Part shown: in pieces, positions 11,170 to 22,529 of the stretch
Position numbering within the stretch: the first letter of the stretch is position 1
How the letters are laid out: each line of letters starts with the position of its first letter
Notes under the pieces: generated by a model
The model's database searches: none
The model's input: the letters and a program-made list of their open reading frames with translations, nothing else
What the model was told of the DNA's origin: nothing
NCBI RefSeq assembly: GCF_020509005.1
Contig: NC_063014.1
Location: forward strand, 5,270,001 to 5,334,000
DNA from: Fulvia fulva
Taxonomy: Eukaryota; Ascomycota; Dothideomycetes; Mycosphaerellales; Mycosphaerellaceae
Length of the DNA: 64,000 nt
Direction of reading: 5' to 3'
Program-made: the position numbers and the translations under genes

Positions 11170-12778
11170 GTGATGAAGGATCCAAGTACAGTACCGGCCA
11201 TCAAAGCAAGGCCTTCCAGCTTCTCCTCCAACTGCAGGGTCCGTCATGGGGCCAACATTGCTAGCCGGCTGCTGTCGCTTGCTGTACTGCTTTGCCGTAC
11301 AAGTGGCGAGGTGTTGACATTCACCTCGCCCGGAAATCCAATCCTGGCAGACGGGTCTTACTACTCGGCGGACCCAGGTCCAATCGTCGTCAATAATACT
11401 CTTTACATCATCTCCGGCCAGGACTCGGCGCCACGCAATGATAACGAGTTCATCATAAAAGAATGGTTCTTATTCAGCAGCTCCAACCCCAAACCCAAGC
11501 GATGGGCAGTGGTCGGTGCGCACCGATTTCCTGAAGCCGCATGAGTTGTTCAGCTGGGCAGACCCCACAGCCTCGTACGCATCTCAGATCGTCCAAGGCG
11601 TAGATGGTCGATTCTATGTGTATTGCCCTGTCAGGCAGGCCAAAACATCCTCTCCAGACCCATTTGCCATCGGTGTCGGTGTAGCGGACAACATCTTGGG
11701 ACCATACACAGACCATCATCCAAGCGGCCCGATCCTTTCTCAGTCATTCCCGGCTCCGGGCAACAACATCCAGAACATTGATCCCACGGTCTATGTGGAT
11801 AACGACCACAAAGTCTACATGTATTGGGGTACATTTGGTGCCCTCAGGGGCGTCCAATTGGCCAGCGACATGAAGACTTTCGCCTCCGAAATAGTCAGCG
11901 TGGACTCAGTAACGGGATTCTTTGAGGCCCCTTGGTTGACCAAACGCAAAGATGCCTACTACATGCTATATGCAGATAACAGTGCGGGCCCAAATTCTGG
12001 CTGCACTCCGACAGTATATCACGCCTGTATTGGGTACGGGACCGCCAGTAATCCCCTTGGCCCGTGGACATATCAGTCCGTCATACTAAGCATTGTCTCC
12101 TCCACCACTTCGCACTCTGGAGTGGTACCCTACGGTGACAAGTGGCTGTTCACGTATCACACCGCAGATGCCGTCGGTGGAGGAAACTTCCGGCGAAGCT
12201 TAGCCATGGACTACATGGAGTTCGACGACACTACCTCGCCCCCGGCCATTAAGCCAATCATTCAAACCCACCGCCCTGCTCCCCCTCCACCTAGCACTTA
12301 CGCACGTCAGCAACTTGCCGCTGCCCAAAGTGATCCCATTTGCGCTATACAATATCAGATCGAGTCATTGCATGATCTCATGGTGCCCCTCAATCCTCTG
12401 CCACCGCAGTACTGGAGCTCCTACAACGGTCCCAGCAGTCAAGTGAAAAGCGTCATTAACTATACATGGAATACCACAGTGACCCTCAACGGCACGTCCA
12501 TGGCCTTCTTTGCAGACCAGCGCGCGGGTGCGGTTGATGGGGTTGCACCCCCGACTGAATGGTTCACGGAGTGTCAGACTAGCACAGGTTCCTGGGCACG
12601 TGTGCAGAATCTAACGGCGTACTCGACTGAGGTAACGGATACACCAAAGGCCACTTATTTCGAGCAGATTGAGACCAAAGGGCTGCGGGCGACGCTGTAC
12701 GCCCCGACAAACGGATCTTCGACTGCGGGCATCGCTATAAAAGAATGGGCTGCTCTTTCACCTCAGCTTTCGTCGTAG
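11170..12778 (+). pseudogene. Glycoside hydrolase family 43 enzyme, frameshifted
   Basis: The upstream frame ends with a hydrophobic leader (LLSLAVLLC), then GNPILADGSYYSADPGPIVV (the Asp of the ADPGP motif is the expected base) and FIIKEWFLFSS. The frame then shifts at about 11500: in the next frame DGQWSVRTDFLKPHELFSWADP resumes the same domain. Downstream are NIDPTVYVD (pKa-modulating Asp region), TGFFEAPWL (catalytic acid Glu region), HSGVVPYGDKWLFTYH and a C-terminal beta-sandwich-like part. GH43 enzymes are arabinanases, arabinofuranosidases or xylosidases acting on plant cell-wall polysaccharide. No intron consensus explains the shift, which behaves like one extra base. A sequencing error would restore a normal gene of about 530 codons. 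Confidence 0.8.
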
Positions 12779-13057
12779 CGCGGGCGAACGACAAGATTGG
12801 GGTTAGAACGATACGCGTAGCTTGGGTGAATTTCATAATCCCGAGACCAAATGCAAAGACTGAACATTTACAGTCCTCCAGATAGCCCTGCAATTGACCA
12901 TAAGTTGAGAGTGTAGTCGAGCACTGCGGACCAAAAACGATCTGCCTTCCCCTTGCAGAAGTATATCTTGTGCATGCGATTTGCTGCAGCGATCGTGATT
13001 TGGTGAACCGCGAAGATTTCTAAGTATTGGATAGTTAAATAGGGGCCTTACAGCAGG

Positions 13058-15157
13058 TTATGTACCCGAGGATTCTTCTCTCGGCTCTCTGGCTTTGCAT
13101 GCAGCAGGACGCAGGAGCAAGAGGCACGGTAGAGTAGCAATCTGTGCTGCCAGAGAAAGCTCTGCGAGATGTCAGAAATGTCACTGCTCCTGGGTGATTT
13201 TGGCGTCTTACCACGGCTGGCGCTGAAGCTATCACTCACGCTCTGCTGGACTGTTGCCTGGACAGCTCGAGGAAGCCTTTGAACCAGATCATTGTCCGAC
13301 ATGATGGAGGCAATTATCTGGATCACTGTCAGCCAAGGCTTGGGAAAGGTTCTTTACCGCTGCAGACCTTTGGGATATCCAGCTCTTGCCCGCCGAGACG
13401 GTGCTCAAGTGTCCATCGAAGCATCGAATCTATCATGACCTTGGAGCATGTGGTCCCAACCGCCGAACCGATACCGTACAGGCAGAAAAGACAGGTCACG
13501 GCCATAGCCTGGTCGGTCTTTGTTATGTGTCCATTCAGGAAGATAAAGGTCGAGGCAAACGTCACAGACGAGCTCACGCCGATGATAATCAACGGAAGTA
13601 AGCGTATGATGGGCCCGGTTGAGTACCACGACAGATACAGGGCGGCTCTTGCCAGGGAAGTGACGATAATTGCTGTGGAAAACATCTTTGTCAAGGTGCA
13701 GCCTCTACATGTTCGCACTCGTCAGCACCTGAAAACCTGCAATCTGGAGTTCAGAATGAGCACGAACCTTTTGATGAGGATACCGGCTGCTATGCTACCT
13801 CCGATGCTGCCAGCGACTAGAGGTAGAAGCTGGAGTCCGGTTCGATCAGCTGTTGACGAGTTCAAAATTCTTTGTTCAAGAGGGAGAATGAACGTAAGCT
13901 GCACCGAGTTGTTCTTGTCAGTAAGGCGGTGAAGACGGACTATCCATCTATACTTACTGATGACTGCGCAATCATGCCCAAGATATTGATCGCGTATACC
14001 CCGACCACAATGTCGTCCGATAGGAGTCTTCGTGACAGCATCGGCTTTGCCACGAGATAACGTTCCACGGCGAAAAGCAATCCGCCACACATAAGGCAGA
14101 GACCAAGCGTGCCGGACGCTTGTATATCATGGAAAGTGTAACCATCGCCCAGGAGATTGAGCGAGATCAGACCCATGGTAATGGTACATACCAGCAGGGA
14201 TGATCCACCAATATCAACCTTCTGCACCAGCAACCAGATCACGTCTCGGCAATGTACCGTGCCTGACTTCGCCTCCTGCGCTCCATCCGCAGCATCGCCG
14301 TCCGAGCCCAGTGTCGGGGCCTTGGACGGTATAAGCACGGCACACGCTCCAGCAGCTAGTATCGAAATGGGCATCTGCGCAACAAACACCACCCTCCACC
14401 CGACCCTCTCCATGAAAAAACCTCCCACAGGTCCTCCACACAGCCTCCCTGTGGCCATAGCAGCTTGAAACCAGCCCCTGTACCCAGCCAGCTCTTTTAA
14501 CCCCACAAGATCACTCACAATCAAATTCACCATCGCAATCATCCCGCTCCCTCCCACCCCTGCCAACGCTCTCCCTACGACAAAGACACTAAAGTGTGGT
14601 GCAAGCCCGCATACCATTGCGGCAAGGCTAAAAACGACGTAGGAGATAAGGAGCAGGCGCTTACGTCCGATCATGTTGGACAAGCTGCCCACAACGGGCT
14701 CTGCGGCGGAGCAGGCGAGTGGGTAGGCGACAATGAGCCATTGGGAGTGGGTGGGTTGGTGGAAATTGGAGGCGATCTGGGAGTGGCTCGTGAGGAGGAG
14801 GGAGCCCTCGATGTTGGAGATGAAGAGACCTGTGGGCGGGTCAGAGCGGGCTAGATCTCGTGAAGCTCGTAGATGATGCAGAGTGGTCTTACTGAATAGG
14901 AGGACCAAGAATAAAGCTGTCCTGCAGCCGGGCGGCGAGAGTTCGGAAGATCTGTCATGCACATTTGGTATGCTCGTGTAAGCTATGTTCGGCGTTTCAT
15001 CCTGGCTGAGCTGCAGAACCTCTTCGCTTCCTTCGTCCTTGAGCGAATGCTGGTCATGCTCTTGCGCTGGCCAGCAAGACCGATAAGTCCTAGACTCAAC
15101 CCGTGCTCCAGACGAGCATTGTTCGCTACCCCAGAGAGGCGTGGTTTCCGAAGGCCA
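13058..15157 (-). CDS. MFS transporter, DHA2 / vacuolar basic amino-acid transporter-like
   Basis: Five exons join in frame: 15157-14893, 14829-13958, 13898-13768, 13704-13368 and 13317 to the end, with one last short intron near 13140-13200. The N-terminus is a soluble Ser/Glu-rich tail of about 75 residues. Membrane helices then follow, with SNIEGSLLLTSHSQIASNF, WLIVAYPLACSAAEPVVGSLSNMIGRKR (the A-type MFS loop motif GxxxxxxGRKR) and RALAGVGGSGMIAM. This matches fungal DHA2 proton antiporters of the Vba/efflux type with about 14 helices. It stands divergently to the class III aminotransferase across a 787-bp gap, as cluster exporters often do. Likely role: efflux or vacuolar storage of the cluster product or of a basic amino acid. 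The substrate cannot be read from sequence. Confidence 0.85.
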
Positions 15158-15944
15158 CATTAGTGCTGAGACTGGAGCCAGGTAGTTGGGAGTTGGAAGC
15201 ACTTTAGCAAAGGCACATGGACATTGAAGTATCAAAGTTACTTCTATCAGCATGTAAAAAGTAGCACCGTGGCTCTGTTAGCGCCTACCACTTGACCAAC
15301 CCATGCCACTGAGACTTTTGGCGTTGTCTGTGCAGCGTTCGTCATTTGTCGGGGCCAGTGGAATGGCGGAGGATGGAAGCACATTGAGATCCCGCTACTG
15401 TAACGGGCAGAGATCAAGATCGTCGGACATGTTCGCCCATGCAGCTGCATTGGCCGTATGAGGCAAACGAGCGTATAGGCTGTTGAAATGGAGCAGGGTA
15501 CTGCATTGGAGCCAATTAGAAAAAGCAAGTTTGCATTGTGCCGAAGCGTTGGCAGATGGGCAGATCCCGGCAAAAGAAGAAGTTCGATGCTTTGCACACC
15601 GTGCATCGAGCTGATGACAGTCTTGCGCAGCTTAACTGCATGATATAACTGCATGCGGTGTGCTGGATCCAATGGAGCTGCAATCGACATCACACCCCTG
15701 GCCCAATCGATTTCATCCGTGGAAGACGGATCCAAGCCGCTGCTTTCTGTACCTCCCCATCTTCTTCCGGCTGTTACACATTCTTGCGGGGACGGATTCA
15801 CCGGTCTGGCAAAACCTCGCCTTTACCAGACCCTGAACACGGTCTAGCCAAATCAGCGGGTATGCTGGATTGACTGGCAACAAAATAGTTTGAACACAAG
15901 ACTTTCATCTTCTGCAACCGAGCTACCTCCTCCATACCTTGACC
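15158..15944. promoter_or_regulatory. Divergent promoter region, MFS transporter / aminotransferase
   Basis: 787 bp between start codons pointing away from each other. No coding frame with recognisable content. It presumably drives both genes; no factor-binding palindrome was convincingly seen. Confidence 0.4.
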
Positions 15945-17368
15945 ATGGGCTCAATCTGCGATCCCATCGTTACAGCGATGGAGAATAATCGTGCTGCGAG
16001 CAGTGCCATCGCTCTTGCTGCCGAGACAGATTGTTCTGCCCTCAATTACCTTTCCCTTCCCATCGTCTTCGCCCGAGCACAAGGTGCTGATGTCTGGGAT
16101 CCCGAAGGCAAACACTATCTCGACTTCCATGCCGCGTCGACAGCCTTGAACCACGGTCACTGCCACCCGAAGTTGGTTGCCACGTTAATCGATCAAGCGC
16201 AACGACTTACCCTCACTTCTCGAGCATTTCACAACGATGTATGGCCCGTGTTCGCAACATATGCTACAAAGAAGTTTGGCTATCAAAGAATATTGCCCTC
16301 GAGCACAGGGGCGGAGGCAGCGGAGACGGCGATTAAAGTGGCTCGGAAGTGGGCATACAAGGTGAAGGGCGTGCCTCTTGATCAGGCTATCGTTCTTGGT
16401 GCTGCTGGGAACCATCATGGTCGAACGGTACGTTTGACTTGTACATGCAGGTCTCGTGATTGTTGTAGCTGAATGCAGTAGATTGCTACTGTATCCCTAG
16501 CATCGGATCAGATGTCACGAGAAAACTATGGCCCTCTGGTCCCAAACATAAGCTGCTACATCCCGGGCAGCACCCAGATCATCGAGTACAACGACAAGAC
16601 TGCTTTAAGAAAAGCTTTCAAAGCAGCTGGCCCCTCTCTCGCTGCCTTTTTTGTTGAGCCTATTCAAGGGGATGCAGGAGTCATCGTAGCAGACGACGAG
16701 TATCTACAAGAGGCCCGTGCGCTTTGCGACGAACACAATGCTCTTCTGGTCTGCGACGAGATACAGACTGGCATTGGAAGGACCGGGAGACTACTCGGTC
16801 ACTACTGGAGTGGTATACGACCGGATATGGTTTTGCTGGGCAAAACGATGACTGGAGGTATGTATCCTGCGTCATGCGTTCTGGCAGATGACGAGATTCT
16901 GCTCAGCGTTGAGCCTGGCACGCATGGTTCTACATATGGTGGTAATCCGCTGGGTGCTGCGATTGCCATGCGTGCCCTTCAGGTCTTAGATGAAGACCAC
17001 TTGGTCGAGCGTGCAGACCGTCTTGGAAATGTTGTGCGAGCCGGGCTCCGAAAGATCCAGGCACGAAATCCCATAATACAAACAGTACGCGGCAGAGGAC
17101 TCTTAAATGCCTTCGTAATTGACCAGACGAAGACGAATGGCCACACTGGCATCGAGTTGTGTGAGCTTATGACGAGTAAAGGACTCTTGGTAAGTCTTTC
17201 ACCTGACACGAGGTTGCTCCCGGCTCATCACTAACTTTCGAGTAGCTCAAGTCCAGTCGTACAGGTATTATACGGATATCACCGCCGCTGGTCGTCACCG
17301 ACGAGCAGATTGAGAGGGCTCTGGGGATGATCAGCGAGTGCATCGACGAGCTACCACATCTACCGTGA
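15945..17368 (+). CDS. Class III PLP aminotransferase, ornithine aminotransferase-like
   Basis: Three exons (15945-16427, 16482-17189, 17246-17368) give 437 residues, the usual length of ornithine-oxo-acid transaminase. Features in order: VWDPEGKHYLDFHAASTALNHGH, STGAEAAETAIKVARKW, GNHHGRT joined across intron 1 to IATVSLASD, SRENYGPLVPN, CDEIQTGIGRTG (Asp 253 contacts the PLP ring nitrogen) and LLGKTMTGG with the Schiff-base Lys 282. THGSTYGGNPLGAA then follows. The family moves an omega-amino group of ornithine or a related diamine acid to 2-oxoglutarate, making a semialdehyde. The protein is divergent in motifs normally near-invariant in housekeeping OAT, so I take it as a cluster paralogue. 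It converges with the ligase gene; their stops are 46 bp apart. Confidence 0.88.
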
Positions 17369-17414
17369 GATATTTGCTGGTAGCAGTACAAACAAACGAA
17401 CATCTCTCATCCCT

Positions 17415-19299
17415 CTACCGCATCCCAGATAAGTCCCACATCTTCTCTGTGGTTGCTTTCATGAATTCACTGATGTCCATGACTTCGAGTCTGGATACCA
17501 TCAAACGTTGCTCAGTATCCAGGGGAAAGAAGAGATGGACCGCCTTCGCCATAGCCGTTTTGTCTGACCACGTACGTGGCACTACCTCGTTGTCTTCCAA
17601 GACACGAAGCACAGTCGGCAATTGATACGCTGGTAGATCCACATTCAAGTCCCTTCGGATTCGTTCCAAGTCAACTTTGGCGGTGCGATCTGTTTTTCGT
17701 ACCAATGCTGCCACTCTGGTGTCACATTGGGGATCTTCCACGGGCATTATGTAGCCTTCCTGCAGATATGGGAGGGCGAGGAGACGATTCTCGACCTGCA
17801 ATCGAGGCACCTTGTATGTGTAGAATTTGAACACTTCCAAAGCACCTGTCAGTGGGCTCTTGATTATGCGGAACGATGTACTAACAATCCATGTTTGCTC
17901 GTCCTGTGAGAACAATACGTCCGTTCTGTCGGAATGCAAGGTCACCGGTCCTGAAGTAGCCTTCCGAGTCGAACCTTCGTGTGGACTCTGCGATCGAATG
18001 CAGGTAGCTACCTAAGAGTTACTAGAGCCCAGCGAGAAAGTCACTCCTGCTCACCCTAAGAAGAGAGATGGAGTTTTGACCAGGACCTCCCCTTGATCTC
18101 CACCAGACAACTTGATGGTGACGTTGGCAAGTGGCGTTCCCAGGTCAGCCTGTGTAAGGTCAGCATCGAAAGTCTTCAACACAAGATCCCACGAACCTCC
18201 AATGAGTAGTCATCTTCGTGAACGACCGCGATCTCTTGTGTCTCAGTGGTGCCATACAAGACTTTGAGCGGTCTGCCACCCCTGAGATCTTTCCAAAACT
18301 CCTTCAATCTGACGGACGGCATGGCGCCCGTCATACATGCATCTCTCAGGTATCTCAAGCCATCGACATATTCCATCCTTCTTGAATCGTCCAGACCGGC
18401 TATGTTCGAGTTGTAATGCGTCATCATACCATACCAGAACGTTGGACTCAGGACGATCTTAGTGCCGATCTTCTGACGCAGCTTCTCCCAAATCAGATCA
18501 TAGTTGCGGCCAAAGTTGTTGATCTCGATACGAACGCCCAGGAGAAGCATCTGAAAGAGCTTGGTGAAGTAGATGGACCAGAACGCTCCCCTTGGCAGCA
18601 GACAGACCTCGTCAAGACGCTCAATCGTGGGATCACGAGCATACTTGTTGATCGTGCGACGAGCATGCAGAACTCCTTTAGGAGGTCCTGTGGTGCCTGA
18701 GGTAAAGAAGAGAATGCTTGGCGTATCCTCAGTGACAGCTAGAGACCTGTCTAAGACGTAGGATGTAACTAGCGGAAGGGTGTTGGTGTTTTCAGCCTGA
18801 CCTGGTATCGCCAGTGAGGGAGTCGGATTCTCTGCCTGTATCTCTGCCACAAGCTGAGCTTGTTCAGGTCCTGCAAGCAGAATCTGTGCTTGACAGTGGC
18901 GTATAACGTATGCTGCCTCAGCCGGCAATGCTCCGATCGCTAAAGTCCAGCGCTGTGAACGGGATCAATTCTCTCAAAGAGAGGCTGGCTGAACTCACGA
19001 ACGGGCACGATGACTCCTCCTAGTGCCAGAGTGGCCAGTACACCAACAATGAACTCGAATCCTGCAGGCGCCAGGAGAGCTACGAAGAAGTCTCCACGCT
19101 TCCCCAGCACAGACAGGTCGAGAGACTGCTCCAGTTCATGTTTCAGCTTAGCTGTACCATGCAAAATATCAAGATAACCAAAATGGGTACCACAAATGCG
19201 ATCATCGACAATGGAACGATCGCCTTGCTGCGAAGCGACGGTAAGCAACTTGGAGTAGAGCACGTCGTCTGGTAAGCTGAAGCGCTGTAGAGATGGCAT
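17415..19299 (-). CDS. AMP-forming acyl/aminoacyl ligase (ANL superfamily), stand-alone
   Basis: Five exons (19299-18999, 18939-18197, 18149-18055, 18007-17886, 17845-17415) give 563 residues and close exactly in frame. Key motifs: TSGTTGPPKG at 180-189 (ATP loop), YGTTE at 330-334, YFRTGD with ribose-binding Asp 402, and a C-terminal SDKTAMAK with the candidate adenylation Lys at 516 or 521. There is no carrier, condensation or reductase domain, so it must hand its acyl group to CoA or to a separate carrier. The carrier-like gene 298 bp upstream on the same strand is the obvious partner. The specificity pocket is not interpretable by eye. It could act on a small carboxylic acid or on an amino acid. 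Confidence 0.88.
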
Positions 19300-19596
19300 G
19301 GTGCGGGCTTGGGGTAATCATAAAGTAGATGACTGAGAGTAGATTCAAGAGCTGGAGCAAGAGGACTTCGAGGATGTATATGCAAACGAGGCTATCCCAC
19401 CCATTGCTATATCGAGCCTAGATAGCCTTTGTTCGCGAGCTTCGTCGAGCCTATTGCGTGATCGCGAGAGACCCCTTGCGTGTGCGCCGCGATTTGAATA
19501 TCGGGAGCTTAGCACTACGCCGCACCTACAGTCATAACCTACGAACAGCTTGCTTCAACGACTGACATCTCGATCGGCCCTCAGGACTAATACCCT

Positions 19597-20005
19597 TCAC
19601 AGACTGTACCACCACAACTTGTTCTCTACATAGAGAAAGATATCCCGAGCTGAAATGCATCAAAAATAAGCAGCAGAGATATCAATTGAATTGACGTACT
19701 AGTAACGAAACGATCAGTGTCTTCGTTCGTGATGCTGATATCGAACCTCTATCCGTGCCCGTTAGTGTACTTGTGAGCACATTGACTGGCCGATTATATG
19801 CACCTTGCTCAGAGCGGCAGTCAGTTTAGATCTGTCGGACTGATCAAGATTCAGTTCTTCTTTCAAGTCCGCTGTGTCTGTGATCTTGTCTCCTGTTAGC
19901 CTGCACATTCGCTGATTTTCAATTCCACAGTCGACTTACCTTCTCGAGGGACACGTTCAAGCGTTCAGCAATCAGTTCCTTCAGATTGCGAGAGAGACTA
20001 GCCAT
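19597..20005 (-). CDS. Small acyl-carrier-protein-like protein, unusual active-site triad
   Basis: Rebuilt by hand from four exons: 20005-19940, 19884-19804, 19748-19700 and 19649-19597, giving 82 residues. It starts MASLSRNLKELIAERLNVSLEK and continues ITDTADLKEELNLDQSDRSK, then LTAALSKRFDISITNEDTD, RFVTTRDIFLYVENKL and a short tail. Residue spacing matches a stand-alone ACP (helix I, the ADLxEEL loop, helix II, the FDI-x-I-x-NED turn, the VTTRDIF-x-YV helix IV) with no gap. In that register the phosphopantetheine Ser of D-S-L is replaced: the triad reads D-Q-S, Gln at the Ser position and Ser one residue later. Exon 2 uses an AAG acceptor. It sits between the ligase and aldolase genes, all on the minus strand. 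It may be a true carrier with a shifted Ser, or a non-pantetheinylated carrier-like partner. Confidence 0.72.
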
Positions 20006-20178
20006 GGTAACGATGCAATGAAATCAGAATCGCAAATGGTTGAGAAGTAAGGGCAGAGTGTATTGAGACTAGATACAAAACAGAGCAGCCGTAGACGGAC
20101 AGACCATACTTCGAGCCTCCGAGTGATGCTTTACAAGCAACATTGAATACTGCATATGTAGTCGCTTATGCTTACTTT

Positions 20179-21191
20179 CTATTGCAGCTTCTCTTCCGTG
20201 ACTGTACCATTTGACCCTTGTCCATGACCTTTGGCGGCAGTTGCTGCTTGACTAAACAGCTCCAAAGACTGGATCGCAGTGCTACAGATTGCATCAACAT
20301 CGCCATGTACGATGAAAGCACTCCAGCCCATGTCGATCCGTTGCTGCAGTATCCTCGGCGAAAGACCGAACCCCATGATAGGGAGCGTGTGACGCTTGGC
20401 GACATCACGAATCCTCTCCAACGCAGCAACGAATACAGGCTCCTCACCATCAAGCGACCCCGGTGCAAGATCCATGCAGAGTCTGAGATCTCCGGTGCCT
20501 ACGAAGACTCCGTCCACTGTTCGCAACAGCAGGTACACATTAGTTCTCCGATCATACCTATGATCGCTTGGAGGTGCATGGTGAACTCACCACCAGGAAC
20601 ACTACAGATCTCCTCAATGTTTTCCAGACCAACCAGATCCTCGATCTGACAGACGATCGCAGCATGCTCGTTCCACACATCGTACGTGCTCATACCACTT
20701 GGTGTACGGTTCTGGCTGGGGCCTATGAGAGCAGCCGGGGGAAAGCCTCTTTCACCAAATGGCGGGAACCGGGCTAGACGAACCAGCTCCTCTGCTTGTT
20801 TGGCGTCCTGCACACGCGGCATAACAATCCCGCCAGCTCCTGCGTTGAGAGCAAAGGGGATAAGCTCCGGTGTGTAGCTGGGTATGCGGACAAAGGGTAC
20901 CATAGAGCCTTGCGAGTAATACTGGATGGTCCTGATCATCTCCATCAGGAGCGTTACGTTGAACGCAGTGTGCTCCTAGTTTAAATCTCAGCCTTTGTAT
21001 GTGTCCGATGCAAACACACTTACAGCATCGAGAAAGCAGAAGTGGTATGGTGTCGTGGCAACAATCTTTGCTGCTTCTGGGTGCGCAATCCTGCAGCCCG
21101 TGCCCCAAAGAAACTGTCCTGACTGAAGCATTCCCTTGAAGTTTGTTGGTTGCGCCAGACTCAAGGCATTGTACTCGTCCGTGTTCAGCAT
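20179..21191 (-). CDS. HpcH/HpaI-family aldolase
   Basis: Three exons (21191-21024, 20975-20591, 20516-20179) give 296 residues and close in frame. Motifs: GQFLWGTGCRIAHPEAAKI, FCFLDA joined across intron 1 to EHTAFN (His of the metal/base site), PFVRIPSY (substrate Arg), NAGAGGIVMPRV, CQIEDLVGLENIEEIC (metal-ligand Glu) and GVFVGTGDLRL (metal-ligand Asp). This is the (beta/alpha)8 divalent-metal, pyruvate-dependent aldolase family, which joins or cleaves pyruvate or oxaloacetate with aldehydes such as semialdehydes. Next to a semialdehyde-forming aminotransferase, a C-C bond-forming step is attractive but inferred. The gene is divergent from the 2OG oxygenase with 241 bp between starts. Confidence 0.86.
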
Positions 21192-21432
21192 GATTGAAAA
21201 TGAGAATGCCTGGAAGTTGACTTGTGATGCGGGAACAACTTGCCTTATCAAGAGTCATCCAAAGTGTACAGTACCCGAGCGTCGCCCTTCTGATCGGCGC
21301 GAGAACGTGATAGCAACAGTCATGGGTATTTAACCACCTCCCACCTTGCACTTTGCAGTCTTGAGAGAATCACGTCCTCATACCCGACAACTTGCCTGCC
21401 ACGCCACTGTGTCGCTCATAAACACTCTCATC
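21192..21432. promoter_or_regulatory. Short bidirectional promoter, aldolase / 2OG oxygenase
   Basis: 241 bp between divergent starts, so the two genes are probably co-regulated. A TATTTAA box-like element lies at about 21328, some 100 bp before the oxygenase start. No palindromic Zn2Cys6 site could be assigned with confidence. Confidence 0.5.
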
Positions 21433-22529
21433 ATGGGTTCCATCGACATAGATCAATGCGCAGACCTGAAATCGATCGCCCTCGACAAGCTGTTGGCCGG
21501 CCACACGGACACAGCGAAAGACCTTGTGCAAGCTTGCAAGGAGAAAGGATTCTTCTACCTGGACTTCCGCGGCTCGTCGACTTCTCGCGCTCTCCACCAA
21601 GCTGATGAATTGGCGGTTGTTGGAAATGAAGTTTTCAAGCTTCCAATCGAAGAGAAGGAGGTCTACAGCACCGAGAAGTACCTGCCCTCGCGGCTGCTGG
21701 GGTGCGTATCAATACTCGTGAGGATATATACTCGACACTAATTTTCACATCAGCTACAAACGAGCAGGATGCTCAGTAGGGCCTTTCACGGAAAAGAAGG
21801 ATGGCTACGAAAGCTTTTCGGTATGACATCCCCCAGACATAGTGGGATGATAATAACAGTATGCACAAGATCCATAACAACGGTATATTTGGCTCGGACG
21901 CCCTGATCGTCCCTCAAGCTATTGGAGAGAAACTTCCGCTGGTGACGGCTTTTATGGCAGACATTCATGGATATACCGACTGCATTCTCTCCACCCTCTC
22001 ACGCGGGATCAATCTCGGCAGAGATTTGAAAGACTGCCATCGTAAGGACCAGCCGTCATCCGCAAATATGGCCATGCTGAAGTACCTGCCATGGGGCAGC
22101 GATGACAACAGAATTGGGAACATGGCTCATACAGACATGGGAACATTGACGGTCGTCTTCTCCAAAGTGCCTGGACTGCAAGCGTTGCTGCCTGGTGCCG
22201 AGGGTTGGTCTTTCATCCCACCCCGCGAGGGCCATGCTGTTGTCAACGTGGGCGACTCGTTGCGTTTCCTGTCCGGGGGTGTGTTGACTTCGTCATTGCA
22301 CCGTGTCGTCCCACCAACGGGTTCGGTTGCAAAGGACAAGTTCTCAGTCATCTACTTCCTGCGCCCGGAGTTTGACGCCAAATTTACCACTCATGATGGC
22401 AAACAGATGAACAGCGTTGAATGGCATAATCAGAAGTATGCTTTGTTTCGGGAGGCCAGCCTGGATGCCTCGCAGCACGGAGCAATGCTCACGGGCCGGT
22501 CGGGATATCTAGGAGCAACGGGCAGCTGA
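21433..22529 (+). CDS. 2-oxoglutarate/Fe(II)-dependent oxygenase, IPNS-like fold
   Basis: Three exons (21433-21701, 21754-21820, 21870-22529) give 331 residues. The N-terminal DIOX_N part includes KDLVQACKEKGFFYLDF; SVGPFTEKKDGYESFS joins across intron 2 to IHNNGIFGSD using an AAG acceptor. The iron triad is His 199 and Asp 201 (HTDMGTLT) with His 256 (SSLHRVVP). The usual R-x-S that binds 2-oxoglutarate reads K269-F-S here, a conservative but uncommon change. The family hydroxylates, desaturates or cyclises small molecules. The partner aldolase shares its promoter. Substrate unknown. Confidence 0.88.

Noticed and set aside
17415..20005. Ligase plus carrier as pieces of an NRPS
   Set aside because: No condensation, thioesterase or reductase domain anywhere nearby, and the ligase ends normally after its C-terminal subdomain.
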